Positions 10,404 to 21,281 of a stretch of 64,000 nucleotides of DNA are shown here, piece by piece. The stretch lies in contig JAGYXB010000096.1 in assembly GCA_022495005.1 (NCBI GenBank), forward strand, positions 310,001 to 374,000. The letters run 5' to 3'. The stretch comes from Rhyacophila brunnea (lineage: Eukaryota; Arthropoda; Insecta; Trichoptera; Rhyacophilidae). A program made the position numbers and the translations under genes. Under the pieces are notes generated by a model. That model ran no database searches, was not told the DNA's origin, and worked only from the letters and a program-made list of their open reading frames with translations. Each line of letters begins with the position of its first letter. Position 1 is the first letter of the stretch.

Positions 10404-12601
10404 CTAGCTGAAGTACCCGGCTTCGCACAGGGTCGCTTCGTGGTTATATTTATCTTAGATATTTAGAAAATAATAAGAGATAATTATTTTTTTAATATTA
10501 AAATATCTGTGTAATACAATATATCAATATGAAAATAATTCTAATAGGAGTAAAGGTCAAACAAAAGAACACTAAATTAAAATCGAATCCAAAATACGCA
10601 AACGTTATTAATGTTATTAATATGCACTAACAAACCAAAATTGGATTAAACGAACTTTGTATTTTATATAATACTAATTTAGAAACCTTTGCAGGTGTGC
10701 GCACAACAACTTAAAAAAATTTCATCGCAATCAGATGAATGGTATAAGAACGCATACGAATAGAAGAAGATAGAATAGATGAAAAAGAAGAAGAAATGGT
10801 TGCCTCAATTCAGAAACATTGGCGGGCGTGAGCACAATACTTGATCAAAATTTCATTGCAATCGGATGAATGGTATAGGAACGCATACGAATAGAAGAAG
10901 AAGAAGATGGTTGTACTAATTCAAAAACCTTTGCGGGCGTGCGCACAACAACTGGTCAAAATGTAATCGCAATCGGATGAATAGTATAAGAACGCACACG
11001 AATAGAAGAAGATAGAATTGAAAAAAAAGATGAAGAAAATAGTTTTATCAATTCATTAACCTTTGCGGGCGTAAGCACAACACTTGATCAAAATTTCATT
11101 GCAATCAGATGAATAGTATAGAAACGCATACGAATAGAAGAAGATAGAATATAAGAAGAAGATGGTTGTACTAATTCAGAAACCTTCGCGGGTGTTGGCA
11201 AAATTACTGACGAAAGTTTCATCGCAATCGGATGAATGATATAGGGACCATACGAATACGAATAAAAGAAGAAATAATGAAGAAGAAGAAGAAGAAGAAG
11301 ATGGTTGTACTAATTCAGAAACTTTATGGGTGTTACCACAAAAACTGATAAAGGTTTCATCGCAATCGGATGAATGGAATAGGAACTCATACAAATAGAA
11401 GAATATAGAATAGAAGAAGAAGATGGTCGTACTAATTCAAAAACCTTTGCGGGTGTTATCACAACAACTGACGAAGGTTTCATCGCAATCGGATGAATGG
11501 TATAGGAACCATACGAATAAAATAAGATATAATGAAGAAGACGAAGAAAATGTTTGTACAAATTCATAAACCTTTGCGGGTGTTGGCACAACCACTGACG
11601 AAAGTTTCGTCGCAATCGGATGAATGATATAGGGACCATACGAATAAAAGAAGAAATAATGAAGAAGAAGAAGAAGAAGAAGACGATGGTTGTACTAATT
11701 CAGAAACCTTTACGGGTGTTACCACAAAAACTGATGAAGGTTTCATCGCAATCGGATGAATGATATAGGAACCATACGAATAAAAGAATACATATATAAT
11801 AAAGAAGAAGAAGAAGATGGTTGTACAAATTCAGAAACCTTTGCGGGTGTTGGCACAACCACTGACGATCGGAATCGGATGAACGATATAGGGACCATAC
11901 GAATAAAAGAAGATATAATGAAGAAGAAGAAGAAGAAGAAGATGGTTGTACTAATTCAGAAACCTTTACGGGTGTTACCACAACAACTTATGAAGGTTTC
12001 ATAGCAATCGGATGAATGATATAGGAACCATACGAATAAAAGAAGATAGAATGAAGAAAAAGAAGAAGGTGGTTGTACTAATTCAGAAACCTTTACGGGT
12101 GTTACCACAACAACCGATGAAAGTTTCATCGCAACCGAATGAATGGTATAGGAACAATACGAATAAAAGAAGATAGAATGAAGAAGAAGAAGAAGAAAAT
12201 AATGATTTTTCTAATTTAGAAACCTTCATGGGTGTGCATACAACCACTTACCAAAATTTCATCGTAATCGGATGAATGGTATAGGAACCATATGAATAAA
12301 AGAAAATAGAATGAAGAAGAAGAAGAAGATGATGATTTTTCTAATTCAGAAACCTTCATGGGTATGCATACAACCACTTACCAAAATTTCATCGCAATCG
12401 GATGAATGGTATAGGAACGCATACGGGACAGACACACAGACAGACATTCATTTTTATATATTAGTATAGCCTATACTCTTCGCGAAAGTGCAAGCAATAA
12501 GTTGACAAAGTTTTATCGCAATCGGATGAACGGTATGGCAGTGCATCCAAAACGAACAAACAAACAAACCCACAAACAAATATTATTTTTTATATATTAG
12601 A
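10404..12601 (-). mobile_element. Non-autonomous Helitron filled by a minisatellite, 2198 bp
   Basis: Read on the minus strand the element starts TCTAATATATAAAA (at 12601) and ends CCGGGTACTTCAGCTAG (at 10404). It sits between A and T. A 5' TC, a 3' CTRR end and A/T insertion without TSD are the Helitron hallmarks. A short GAAG...CTTC hairpin lies just inside the 3' end. The interior is one block similar to the 5' end followed by about 14 repeats, and no protein is encoded. The same element occurs on the plus strand at 47999-50357. Confidence 0.85.
10690..12430. repeat. Minisatellite array, ~14 units of about 110-140 bp
   Basis: The word 'atcgcaatcggatgaatggt' recurs about every 110-140 bases (10722, 10853, 10964, 11095, 11219, 11357, 11479, 11609, 11741, 11869, 11999, 12128, 12258, 12398). 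Each unit also has a short GAA/AAG purine run, 'tactaattcagaaacctt' and a 'gggtgt..cacaac' word. Open frames through the array are repeat translation, not genes. Confidence 0.9.
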
Positions 12602-12799
12602 TATCTCAAACCAGATTCAAAGCGTTTCGGTTATTTCCCGGACTTAGCTCATTTTACAATCGTTCGTTAGTATCTCCACGTTATCTCGGTCCATTAATCA
12701 AAGCACGCAGAGTTAGTATGAATTCATAAGTAATTGGCTGAACAGAGATTGCGAACCCGTAACCCGTGCGACGATTTCAAGGTAGTTCACGCATGAATG
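12602..12799. other. Short spacer
   Basis: Nothing recognised. Confidence 0.3.
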
Positions 12800-12828
12800 C
12801 AGTGACGTCCATAGACAAAGTTCCGCCC
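12800..12828 (+). repeat. Left end of the CAGTGACGT hAT MITE family
   Basis: CAGTGACGTCCATAGACAAA, then CCGCCCTT, matches the left end of the complete copy at 20699-21281. It is cut off by the TTAA-bounded repeat that starts at 12829. Confidence 0.6.
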
Positions 12829-13440
12829 TTAACGGCCCACGTGTTCAGCGTAGGTCAAAATTAAGCTATTATGGTATTTTCAGAGCATAACCCTGGACCA
12901 CAGAACAGATAATAAATAGAATACCGATAGGCTATATTCAATACGCCGCATGCTGATGCAGTGTTTTGAATGTGTGAGTGTTCTACGAAAAATGAAGCAC
13001 GCATTATGCACGTCCGATAGTGTGTGTAATACACCAACATAAAATGAGCGTAAATGCATAAACCGAGAGCAGTTTTCAGTATTCGACGAAAAACGTATTC
13101 TTGACACGTGTATAAGTTTAGCCCGGATTCTTCCTTACTCGATTCGGTTACCTGCTATTACGCCTTACCCGTTATGTATTTCAGTTCCCACTATTTCTGA
13201 GTTCCCTGCCCTGGATATTCCTTAAACGTTGTAGATAATCTATGTATATAATTTTGAAGCCTTATTATCCTTTATATTTATTTTAAACATTTGATGACTG
13301 CATAAAGTATTTTTATTACATAACATAGTATTCTTTTAAACCTCTCGCTCTAATGCTTTAGAATATAGTCATATTTCAAGTACGTCCATGTGCAGTGGTG
13401 TGGAGATTTTTTAGATTTATTAATTTTTAAAACGCATTTA
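12829..13440 (+). mobile_element. TTAA-bounded repeat, interrupted by a 310-bp MITE
   Basis: It starts at TTAA (12829-12832) with an ACGTGTTCAGCGTAGGTC segment like the ends at 4339, 18878 and 52600. The sequence is broken after 'ccctggac' at 12898 and resumes at 13209 with 'ccctggat', continuing as 'tattccttaaacgttgtag' in register with the other copies. Only one arm is present. It runs into a different repeat near 13441. Confidence 0.65.
12899..13208 (+). mobile_element. 310-bp MITE, CACAGAAC...GTTCCCTG
   Basis: The insertion is exposed by the broken TTAA repeat around it. Flanking octamers are ccctggac (12891-12898) and ccctggat (13209-13216), an 8-bp TSD with one difference. Ends are CACAGAAC and GTTCCCTG, imperfect inverted repeats. 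Homologous stretches are at 2574, 22282 and, inverted, up to 25547. The 8-bp TSD suggests a hAT-mobilised element. No coding sequence. Confidence 0.7.
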
Positions 13441-13735
13441 CACGATCTTTTTAGACCATGCCTCAACTGAGGTATAGCCTTAGGTAGAATTGAATTCATT
13501 TTTAGTAAATTCTGTTTTGTATGAAAAGTTATTTCGACACCATTATTGGTTGCTAGGGGGTCTGGGGTCCTAGCAACAAAATTATCAATATATACGTGCG
13601 TTACTATGGAAATCAATATGACATGTCAAGTACAAAATTTTTTGATCGTTTAAGCTAGTCAAGTCAAGTTTATATGATTCAACAGAAAATTTAAAAACGT
13701 TGTATATGAAAAGTTCTTTTTATCTTGTAATTATT
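13441..13735. repeat. Dispersed repeat shared with 21310-21660 and inverted 19386-19530
   Basis: Shared words in order are 'tagaattgaattcattttt', 'attattggttgctaggg', 'tatatacgtgcgttactatg', 'aacagaaaatttaaaaacg' and 'tatcttgtaattatt'. The first 42 bases (cacgatctttttagacc...) are also seen at 24766-24808. No coding sequence. Confidence 0.6.
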
Positions 13736-14349
13736 ATCTTTTTATATTACATTATTATAATTTGAAGTTTCCAATTAATTCAGTGTTGGGCCCCCTGGCG
13801 AAAAGGGTTTGTCATCGCTGAGTTAACATAATCATCTCATCAGTAACAATTAGTGTAATTATATGACAGTAGGTATACATTTACCGAGTGAAGTGTAGTA
13901 AAAATATTCTACTTAATAATTAGTAATCCATATTGTAATTATCACCAACATGTTCACTACTTGGATGCATCACGCATCCTTCATAAAGCACAGTGTGTAG
14001 GTCAGTGGCTCTCAAACGTTTTCCTTTCGCGCGTATGTAATAAAAACCACCGGAATACAAGGGAAAGGCAGAAAAAATATGTAAGTAAATTATAAATACT
14101 TTTCATCGGGCCCGAAACGTCGAGAAAAGAAGGATGAAGAACACGCAGTCATAACTTAAAAACTGAAGGTGTGTTTTCTAAACCAACTTTTTGTGAATGA
14201 CGATATCGATCGGAAATCCTCACTACTAGATTCCTCGTGGACGTAGATAAAAGAAATGTAAAAATGGGTGTCGACGATCTAATTTTCGATTAATATTAAT
14301 GAAAAAAAAATAATAGTAGGTACAAATGTATATTATTATATTATCATGT
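13736..14349. other. Unassigned spacer
   Basis: No gene or repeat recognised. Confidence 0.4.
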
Positions 14350-14745
14350 ACGCGGTACGCACACGATGGCCGAGCGGCTTGTTCAATTTATTTAATTCAA
14401 TTCAATTTATTTATTTTTTTAACATATTGTGGACATTACAAATTATAAGTTTAAGACGTTCACAACGTGACATTTAGAAACAAAGAAATATAAAACAGTA
14501 TTACATAAAAAAAAATTAAAATATTATGTGTCGGCCTATAACGTTGTGGGTCCCAGGTTCGAATCCTGGGACTGGCAAATACACATATTGATTTGAATTT
14601 GTGTCTAAATCAAGCTGAGTCAAGTTCAGCAAGTGGCTAACATTCATTTCTCGTATAAAAACCAAACATCTGTTAATACAAACCTCCACCCTGTGGAGGT
14701 CCATATGATCTTCATAGGATCGGACATGTTTTTTTTTTAAATATG
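14350..14745 (+). repeat. tRNA-derived SINE (family 2) split by a LINE 3' end
   Basis: An A-box-like GATGGCCGAGCGGCTT (14364-14379) resembles a tRNA head. The B box CCAGGTTCGAATCCTGGGA lies at 14552-14570, and the body runs to about 14745. The related copy on the minus strand at 63240-63475 has the A and B boxes at normal spacing, showing that about 130 bp was inserted here after GGCTT. The body carries two hairpins, CCTCCAC/GTGGAGG at 14683-14699 and GATC.T..A.GGATC at 14707-14721, both conserved in the other copy. Confidence 0.75.
14386..14518 (-). mobile_element. LINE 3' end inserted in a SINE
   Basis: On the minus strand this reads GTTGTGAACGTCTTAA, then 'aatgtccacaatatgtt', then an A-rich tail with repeated AATAAATTGAATT words. 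The same order (gttgtgaacgttctga, gtccacaaggaataaaaa) ends the jockey-like LINE at about 41340-41390. It is a severely 5'-truncated copy consisting only of the 3' UTR and tail. Confidence 0.65.
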
Positions 14746-14789
14746 CATAATAGATTATATTTTTTAACACTACAGCATGACATGACAGT

Positions 14790-14945
14790 CATGAGACCCA
14801 TAGATAGTAGCCGAATGAAACAGTAATGCAGTAGTAGAAGTGAAACGATCACGTAAAACCACCTGAATATATTGTGACTTCACTGGGATCGAACCCGGAG
14901 TCGTCGGTGCCTTGCGCACTAGACCACGAAAGCCGACATTGCATT
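14790..14945 (-). repeat. tRNA-derived SINE copy (family 1)
   Basis: On the minus strand there is an A-box-like GTGGTCTAGTGCGC and a B box GGGTTCGATCCCAG about 30 bases later. They are followed by AGTGAAGTCACAATATATTC, the family signature. The arms do not pair as a functional tRNA. Confidence 0.7.
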
Positions 14946-15751
14946 ATTGCGTGTAGCGAAAGGAGGGTAGGGGCTCTGGCGGGGGTCAAAGGGCATTCTC
15001 AGCCCCACTAGATATTATATAAATATAAAAATAATATATAAAATTATACTAGTGTGTTTAGACGAAGTGGAGTCATTAATATATTGACATTGAAGATGTG
15101 TGTTTGTATAAATTATATAGGTACACTCCGACATATCATTTTTAATCGTTTTATGTAAACAGTTAAATAGATAAGACGCACCTACAATACTACTGCATCT
15201 TATATTGAAGAGATCGCGGATCTTGAGCCCAAATATCCGGGATTAAGAGTCACGCGTGTTGTGTCAAACTGTGCCAGGGTCCCCTCTACTGGAATTTACA
15301 TTGTAAATGTGACTGGCGCTTTATTACACTCAGCTTATCACTCACTAGATACTTACATAGGTACCTCAAAATGATTTTGATAGCAAAGTAATGTATCTAC
15401 AAATTTGTGAAAATATTTGTTTTTTAAATACCTAAAACTATCGATAAATTTATAGCGAAATAAAATCCGGAACCATGTTTAGGTATACAGTGTTTCAAAA
15501 TAATAATGATATATTATTTTAAATCTGAATTATCAGCGGTGGTTCTACAAATATTATACTTTCTACTCTTGAACATATTATAATGTATTCAAATTTTGAG
15601 CAATAACCAATTACTACAATTATTGTAAATTCTATTTCGTGTCACGGCTTGACTAATAAATGGTAGGCCTTGTCGTTTATAGAATATCTCTAAGAAGGAG
15701 AAGTGTCTGATAATATTCATAGTGTGATAATCTGTGTCGAATGGGATAGGG
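14946..15751. other. Unassigned spacer
   Basis: No gene recognised. Confidence 0.4.
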
Positions 15752-16489
15752 CAGGGGTCGGCATAAGCGGCTCTTTGCATAGACGTTTGCGGCTCTTCAG
15801 ACATAAGCTCCAATTTCACCTTATCTCAAGCAGCCTTATAACTTTTATGAGAACCGCCGAACAAACTTAGACTCGTACGCCATACTTTCTACCACTCTTT
15901 AATCTACCCATATTACTGGTTCACTCAAAATGCAGTAAATAGATTTAAAAAGCAAGGAACTGTGGAGCAACAAATTCACAGATCTGACCAGCCGCTTGGA
16001 AGAACTCGAAAGAGAGAAATCCAATTTGATTTCTCAGCACAAGTGGACAGCCATAAAACAACTGCCTAAAATAGAAACAATAATATTTTATACATGGAAT
16101 AGTTCGTCTGAAACATATTATGACGCGTTACAAAAACTAGCTTTTGGTATTCTCACAACTTTTGGCTCTACATATATATGCAAACAAACATTCTCATCTA
16201 TGAACCAAATAAAAAATAAACTTAGAAGCAGAATAACGGATGAAAATTCATCAGTTCAAAATCATGTATTCAATTAAAAATAAGTAGTTATTTGCCAGAT
16301 ATAATAAAACTATCAAAACCCATGCATGGACACCGTTCTAATTATTTTTTTCTCTAAAAAATCTTGAACTTTCCCCCCCTAAAATTCCATATACATATGT
16401 ATATTACATATATGCGGCTCTCTGGTACCTTTGTTATCCTGTTTCCTTGACAATTTGGCTCTTCTCACTTGACAAACTGCCGACCCTTG
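15752..16489 (+). mobile_element. hAT DNA transposon, 738 bp, internally deleted
   Basis: Terminal inverted repeats are CAGGGGTCGGCA at 15752 and TGCCGACCCTTG ending at 16489. Flanking octamers ggataggg and gtatagga agree at 6 of 8 positions, so the TSD is aged. Subterminal 'gcggctct' words occur near both ends. It carries the transposase end described separately. The right end lies directly against LINE sequence. Confidence 0.8.
15938..16310 (+). pseudogene. hAT transposase C-terminus (ZBED/GTF2IRD2-like type), truncated
   Basis: An open frame without an ATG runs from about 15938 to a stop at 16276. It ends in the dimerisation motif of the ZBED/GTF2IRD2-like hAT lineage: FGSTYICKQTFSSMNQIKNK, followed by LRSRITDE (residues in the 16140-16250 region). 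A short continuation, YLPDIIKLSK, is readable near 16288-16315 in another frame, so the stop reflects decay. The N-terminal zinc finger and catalytic residues are absent. It differs in lineage from the hAT fragment at 1386. Confidence 0.8.
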
Positions 16490-16978
16490 GTATAGGAGAC
16501 AGTATCTTCTTCTTCCACGGCGCTACATCCCGGGGTGGGATTTGGCGTCCTCCACAACCGCTCTCCACTCACTCCGGTCTCTCGCCACACTTCTCCAGTT
16601 ACCGGGTCTTCCTATATGAAGCCAGTCCACTTCTACGGCGTCAGCCCATCTCCTTCTTGGACGGCCTCTGGGTTTCTTCCGTTGGGGTAGCCACTTTGTC
16701 ATGATCCCTGGCGCTCTAACGTCAGGCATTCTCTCCACATGTCCTGCCCATCGTAGTCTTTGGGACTTACAGTACCTTATGATTGTTTGCTGTTCAATCA
16801 GCTCTTCCAATTCGTGGTTCATTTTTATTCTGTAGTTCCCATTTTCCAACGTGGGTCCAAAGATTTTGCGGAGTATTTTGCGCTCGAAGACAGCTAATTT
16901 GTTTTCCTCGTTTTGAGTTAAGCACCAAGTCTCACAGCCATAAGTGACCACTGGCCGTATAATTGTTTTATAGGTTAT
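16490..16978 (-). pseudogene. LINE endonuclease/reverse transcriptase, C-terminal part in sense
   Basis: The minus-strand frame reads TIIRPVVTYGCETWCLT near its start, then RKILRKIFGP, RLRWAGHVERMPD, RGRPRRRWADAVEVDW and WRSVARDRSEWRAVV. This is the conserved tail after the reverse transcriptase in many arthropod non-LTR elements. It joins the segment on its 5' side in opposite orientation at about 16978. The first 18 or so residues of the open frame (16979-17032) are therefore antisense material, not protein. Confidence 0.8.
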
Positions 16979-17323
16979 ATACGTACTATGTTGCAGCCGG
17001 GCAAGATGGAGGAGGTTGCAATTGAATTGCATAAGTATAAAATGAGCGTGACTGCACTGCAGGAAATAAGATGGGAGGGCGCGGGTTTCATAAACAAGAG
17101 AAACTACACTTTGTATTACAGTAGATCTGCAGGTACGCAGGGTCGCTATGGAACTGGGTTCTTAATCAGCTCTGATATCCGCAGGGCAGTACTAGGATTT
17201 GAGCCAATTAGTAAGAGATTATGTAAACTTAAACTGAAAGGTACACTTTACAATAGGAGACAGTATAAAATGGGTTATCACAAAACCAACAAAATAAATA
17301 AACTCATTTTTTTCTTAGAATAA
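16979..17323 (+). pseudogene. LINE apurinic-like endonuclease, N-terminal part, inverted
   Basis: The plus-strand frame gives KMEEVAIELHKYKMSVTALQ, then EIRWEGAG and GTGFLISSDIRRAV. This matches the start of the APE-type endonuclease of non-LTR elements, where the Q-E-[TIV]-[KR] glutamate helps bind metal. It faces away from the reverse transcriptase tail on its left. The two pieces plausibly come from one element with the middle deleted. The frame fades after about residue 80. Confidence 0.75.
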
Positions 17324-18877
17324 AATATTCAGTGAGAACGATACACAAATCGGTCATTTTTAATGAATGTGTTTTTAACAAAATGTCAAAAAACCAAACA
17401 TCGTGCGACGACATTTACGTACGACCCCTGATATAGTACGACAATTATTAATATTTAGTGTTACATGGTAAATCTTCAATCAGGAATGGTTATTTAACGA
17501 TGATTGGAATTGACATCATTTGAAAATACTTTTTTCAGTATTTTGAACCTGTATACGTAATCGCCTTTTCTCTTTGCACGATCAACAATAAAATAAGCAT
17601 TGGCACAATAACACGCTGGAAAGAAGAAGATAATTATAATATTATAAACAGTATGCCTTATTTATATAAAAAAATCTGTGTGTGTACTTATGTACGCGCG
17701 TTAGAAGTTATACTTATTTAGAGTAACAAAACAAAAAATAACAAAACAAAATATTATTTCAGAATTACTTTGATTTGGAATATTTAGCAAACCGCTATTT
17801 TGACCATCTTTGCTTAAACAGATGACTGTACAACTATTTTCGTTAACAATAATAATTTATTACAAATCAAAAGTAAAACATAGCCTATTTAATGGTTTAA
17901 CTGAAACTTGATATTGGCTTTTGTGATGAAATAAATAATTATTATTGTCTTCTATTATTATAAACCGCTAATAAATAAATTGACATGAGATATACGACAA
18001 ATATTATCCTAAACTGTAAAAATATGTATGTTTGTGTATGACGTGTCTAAATATTGTAAATTTACAACATACCATTGTTTGAATTATTTACCAACTCAAC
18101 ATTCACAAAATTTATATTTTGTTTATTGATATATAATTTTACTCATAAATAAAAGTTGCTACAATCAGTCTTTACCCAACCGGCCCAAGCCACAGACCTC
18201 AATATCACAGCTGAAAATTAAAAACCTCTAGCATTTAGAACACCCGAACGTCGCCGCGCAAAATAAATTATGTTGCATCGGCGGGCAAAAGTTCCGTCAC
18301 ACGCCAAAAATACACTCTTATCTGTTTTCCCAAACGCGCCTAAAGAAAACTTAAAAAAAAATATGGATTGCAACATAATTATGCTTTGTCTAATTTAATA
18401 CTCGTACTATTAATAATATGTCAGTTACACAATTTTTGTGCCGTGAACGTAGTGATATGATATCACGTGGATTTAACTCCATGCACCTGATCCATCGTAT
18501 GACAGATCACAGCAGTATTATAAAGACTTAATACGCCTATTTACATTTGCATTATGTAGTTAATTATCTATGACTATTAAACGATAATCTTTTTTGCTCT
18601 ATGAGTGGTTTACTGTCATTTTATTGAGTTAATCGCTATATTAGCAGACACAGTAGCGTCAGCGTTTATTTTACGCATGCATTAGGTATGAATAATTCGT
18701 TGTTGAGTATGTACATGTACACTCATATTATAAATATTATTAATTATTAGTATGCAGTAACATTATTTATTACCTACGAAACGTCTCTTTTAATTTATTT
18801 ATGGTAGATTAAAAACATTATTATCATCGCAAGGAGAACCTTTCTCAAAATGAGACGCCTTCTTATTAATCGAGACC
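17324..18877. other. Unassigned spacer
   Basis: About 1.5 kb of AT-rich sequence without a supported gene or repeat. Confidence 0.4.
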
Positions 18878-19385
18878 TTAAGGGGGGACATGCTCAGCGT
18901 AGGTCAAAATGGAACTTTTATTGCATTTTCAAAGCATGATCCTGGACACTCCTTAAACGTTGTAGATAATCTATTTAAATAATTTTGATTTTATATTTAT
19001 TTTAAACATTTGATGACTGCATAAAGTATTTTTATTACATAAAGTAGTATTCTTTTAAACCTCTCACTCTAATGTTTTAGAATATAGTCATATTTCAGTA
19101 CATGCATCTGCAGTGGTGCATTTTTTACATTTATTAATTTTTAAACGCATTTATAAAACCATTAGTATAATTTATGTCGACATTATTATAGTGAAATATT
19201 TACGATAAAAGATATATTATATTGATAATCTCTGTGATCCCAAATTTAACAAGAATTAGGCATTTTATTATTCAAAAAATGGGCAAGATTAACACATTTG
19301 AAGATGATTATAAAGATACTAATTATAAGCTATGTCTTTGACCATTCAAGTGTGATAAACATCCTACGAATAATGATCGTTTTTT
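18878..19385 (+). mobile_element. TTAA-bounded repeat, one arm
   Basis: It starts at TTAA (18878-18881) with GGGGGGACATGCTCAGCGTA. It is collinear with 52600-53100 as far as 'ctacgaataatgat'. It carries the internal word 'aattaggcattttattattc' also present in the 4339 palindrome. The second arm is missing. Confidence 0.65.
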
Positions 19386-19610
19386 TAGTAACGCACGTAT
19401 ATAATAATAATTTAGTTGCTAGGACCCCAGACCCTAGCAATCAATAATGGTGGTGTCGAAATAACTTTTCGTACAAAACAGAATTAACTGAAAATGAATT
19501 CAATTCTACTTAAAGATGGCTAAAAGTATTAAAAATGCATTGGCATCGTGTTCTGATATATTCTAAAAGTTTCAAATGTCTAGCTAGTCGGGAAGTACAA
19601 CTAAAGAACC
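19386..19610 (-). repeat. Left arm of a large inverted repeat
   Basis: The reverse complement matches 20650-20698 plus 21282-21480, that is, the right arm minus its MITE. Shared words are 'actagctagacatttgaa', 'cacgatgccaatgcatt', 'tagaattgaattcatttt' and 'ggttgct'. The site corresponding to the MITE insertion is intact here at 19549-19556. Confidence 0.7.
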
Positions 19611-19619
19611 AAAATAAAT

Positions 19620-20060
19620 AATAATCAAAATGCAATTAAAAATATAATATTATATAATTTAGAAAAACACTTTCTGAGAGAGTATATTATCACCAATAGA
19701 AAAAATCTTTTTTGAAAAAAGTAAGCCAACCGGCCGGGAATCGAACCCTGCGTCTCCACGGGTAAACGCCCCAATCATCGCATTTATCCAATATACTACG
19801 GTGTGACATATTAATAGCGACTAATTTTAACTATTGGTCATTTTAATACCTACTCATCAACGCTCTTCGAAATCAAGCTAATTTGGCAATCGATTTTTGT
19901 TTCTTAAATCAAAGTAGGTAACTATTTACTATTACTTTTGATTACTAACCGACGTCGTGGAATTTCTCCAATATTTTTTAGAAGTAACTACTTGCACTTG
20001 CTAATAATTTATAATTTACTATTTTTTTTATTCAAACGAATAATTCACAAGATTTAAGAA
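19620..20060 (-). repeat. tRNA-related SINE (family 3), with two promoter-like regions
   Basis: On the minus strand the order is CGACGTCGGTTAGTAATC, an A-box-like TTAGCTTGATTTCGAAGAGC (about 19884-19865), a second tRNA-like stretch GTAGTATATTGGATAAATGC, then a strong B box GGGTTCGATTCCCGG at about 19741-19755, then T-rich sequence. The same arrangement occurs at 42300-42660. Acceptor arms do not pair well, so I do not call a tRNA gene. Confidence 0.6.
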
Positions 20061-20649
20061 TATATCATTTACAGCTCTTTGTTGTACTTGAAATTTCGTC
20101 AAATTATTTCAAATTATATCAAAATATTTTTGTGTTTAAAATATAAATATCTATGTTTCTATAGGGTACTGCTGGGGCCTCAAAACGATTAAATTCGGCC
20201 CTGTATATCCGTTCCATACACGTGCTATATTTATTACTCACCTCCAACTAGTATCTAATTAAACAAAGATTTGATGACTGTAACTTAGTAAAAAAAAATG
20301 CTCGAAGAACTGTTATTATTTATTCTGAGCAGGTTTCGTTTAATTGGCATACTTTTAAGTTAATTTGGTTTCATGTTATACTAAGATTATGAAGTCACTT
20401 TAATTGCACCTTTAAGTGTCGTTTATAAATAATTATATTGTTTAACGGCAAGCTTTTTATGGCGGATAATGAATGTTTATGTTTTATATTCGTAAATATA
20501 ATATTTCGCTAAATAAGGTTTTTATGGATCCCGTTGATAGTTGAGCATATCGATATCATTTTTTATTATTACCACGTTTTTCTTATCTCGTATTCTTGTT
20601 TGTGCGGTGGTTGTTTATCCAGTACAAATCTTGCAATCGATTTTTAACT
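20061..20649. other. Unassigned spacer
   Basis: No gene recognised; this lies in the loop of the large inverted repeat. Confidence 0.4.
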
Positions 20650-20698
20650 AACTTCCCGACTAGCTAGACATTTGAAACTTTTAGAATATATCAGAATA

Positions 20699-21281
20699 CA
20701 GTGACGTTCCTAGACAAAATGCCGCCCCTAGGCAGTGGCAAAGTGCCGCCACATATTTTTATACAGTATTTTTTATCATCCTTTCATTACACCAATATCT
20801 AAAAAATGTGTTGTATGGGTATATACCACTAAATCTAATTTAAATGCCATCTCTGCCTCAATAGACAGTATTTCGAGTCCACGGTTTCAGATACATTCAA
20901 CATTACACCTGACAACTTCCAAAACTCGTGAGTGACAGGTAAACATACCTATTTCGATGAATTTTGAATATAACTATGTACCTATCTACAATTCAAAAAT
21001 AATTCGCAAATCTGCACGTGTCATTGCTGGACGTGACGTCTAAGAACAACGGAAGTAAACTAGACATCGCGAACCCGACAAAAAAAATATAGAATATAAA
21101 ATTAATACATTTTGTTTCCAACCTGTGGGCTGAATTTTTTAATGGAAAGATATTTCCATTATTACTAAGTTTAGGTAGCTATTTTTATATATACCTAATG
21201 ATTCTCTTCGATTTGCCGCCCTTCGGGTAACTGCCGCCCCCAAGCGACGCTCAATCTGCCTACCCCCACGGGACGTCACTG
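20699..21281 (+). mobile_element. hAT-type MITE, CAGTGACGT family, 583 bp
   Basis: Ends are CAGTGACGTTCC and GGGACGTCACTG. Flanks tcagaata (20691-20698) and tcagaaca (21282-21289) form an 8-bp TSD with one difference. The uninterrupted target exists in the inverted paralogue at 19549-19556. A second copy lies inverted at 46864-47666, and a left-end stub at 12800. Short ORFs at 20735 and 21139 are within the MITE and not credible genes. Confidence 0.85.

Noticed and set aside
11176..12004. Several ORFs with serine-rich or lysine/glutamate-rich peptides
   Set aside because: They translate the GAA/TTC runs and the repeated unit on either strand; the same peptides recur every unit.
10690..12430. 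CRISPR-like array
   Set aside because: Units are about 130 bp, share sequence over nearly their whole length and have no unique spacers. They sit inside a Helitron in eukaryotic DNA; this is a minisatellite.
14552..14570. Functional tRNA genes at the B-box matches (14552, 14885, 19745, 42355, 59960, 63425)
   Set aside because: Acceptor and other arms do not pair, spacing is irregular, and each is followed by a repeated body. They are tRNA-derived SINEs.
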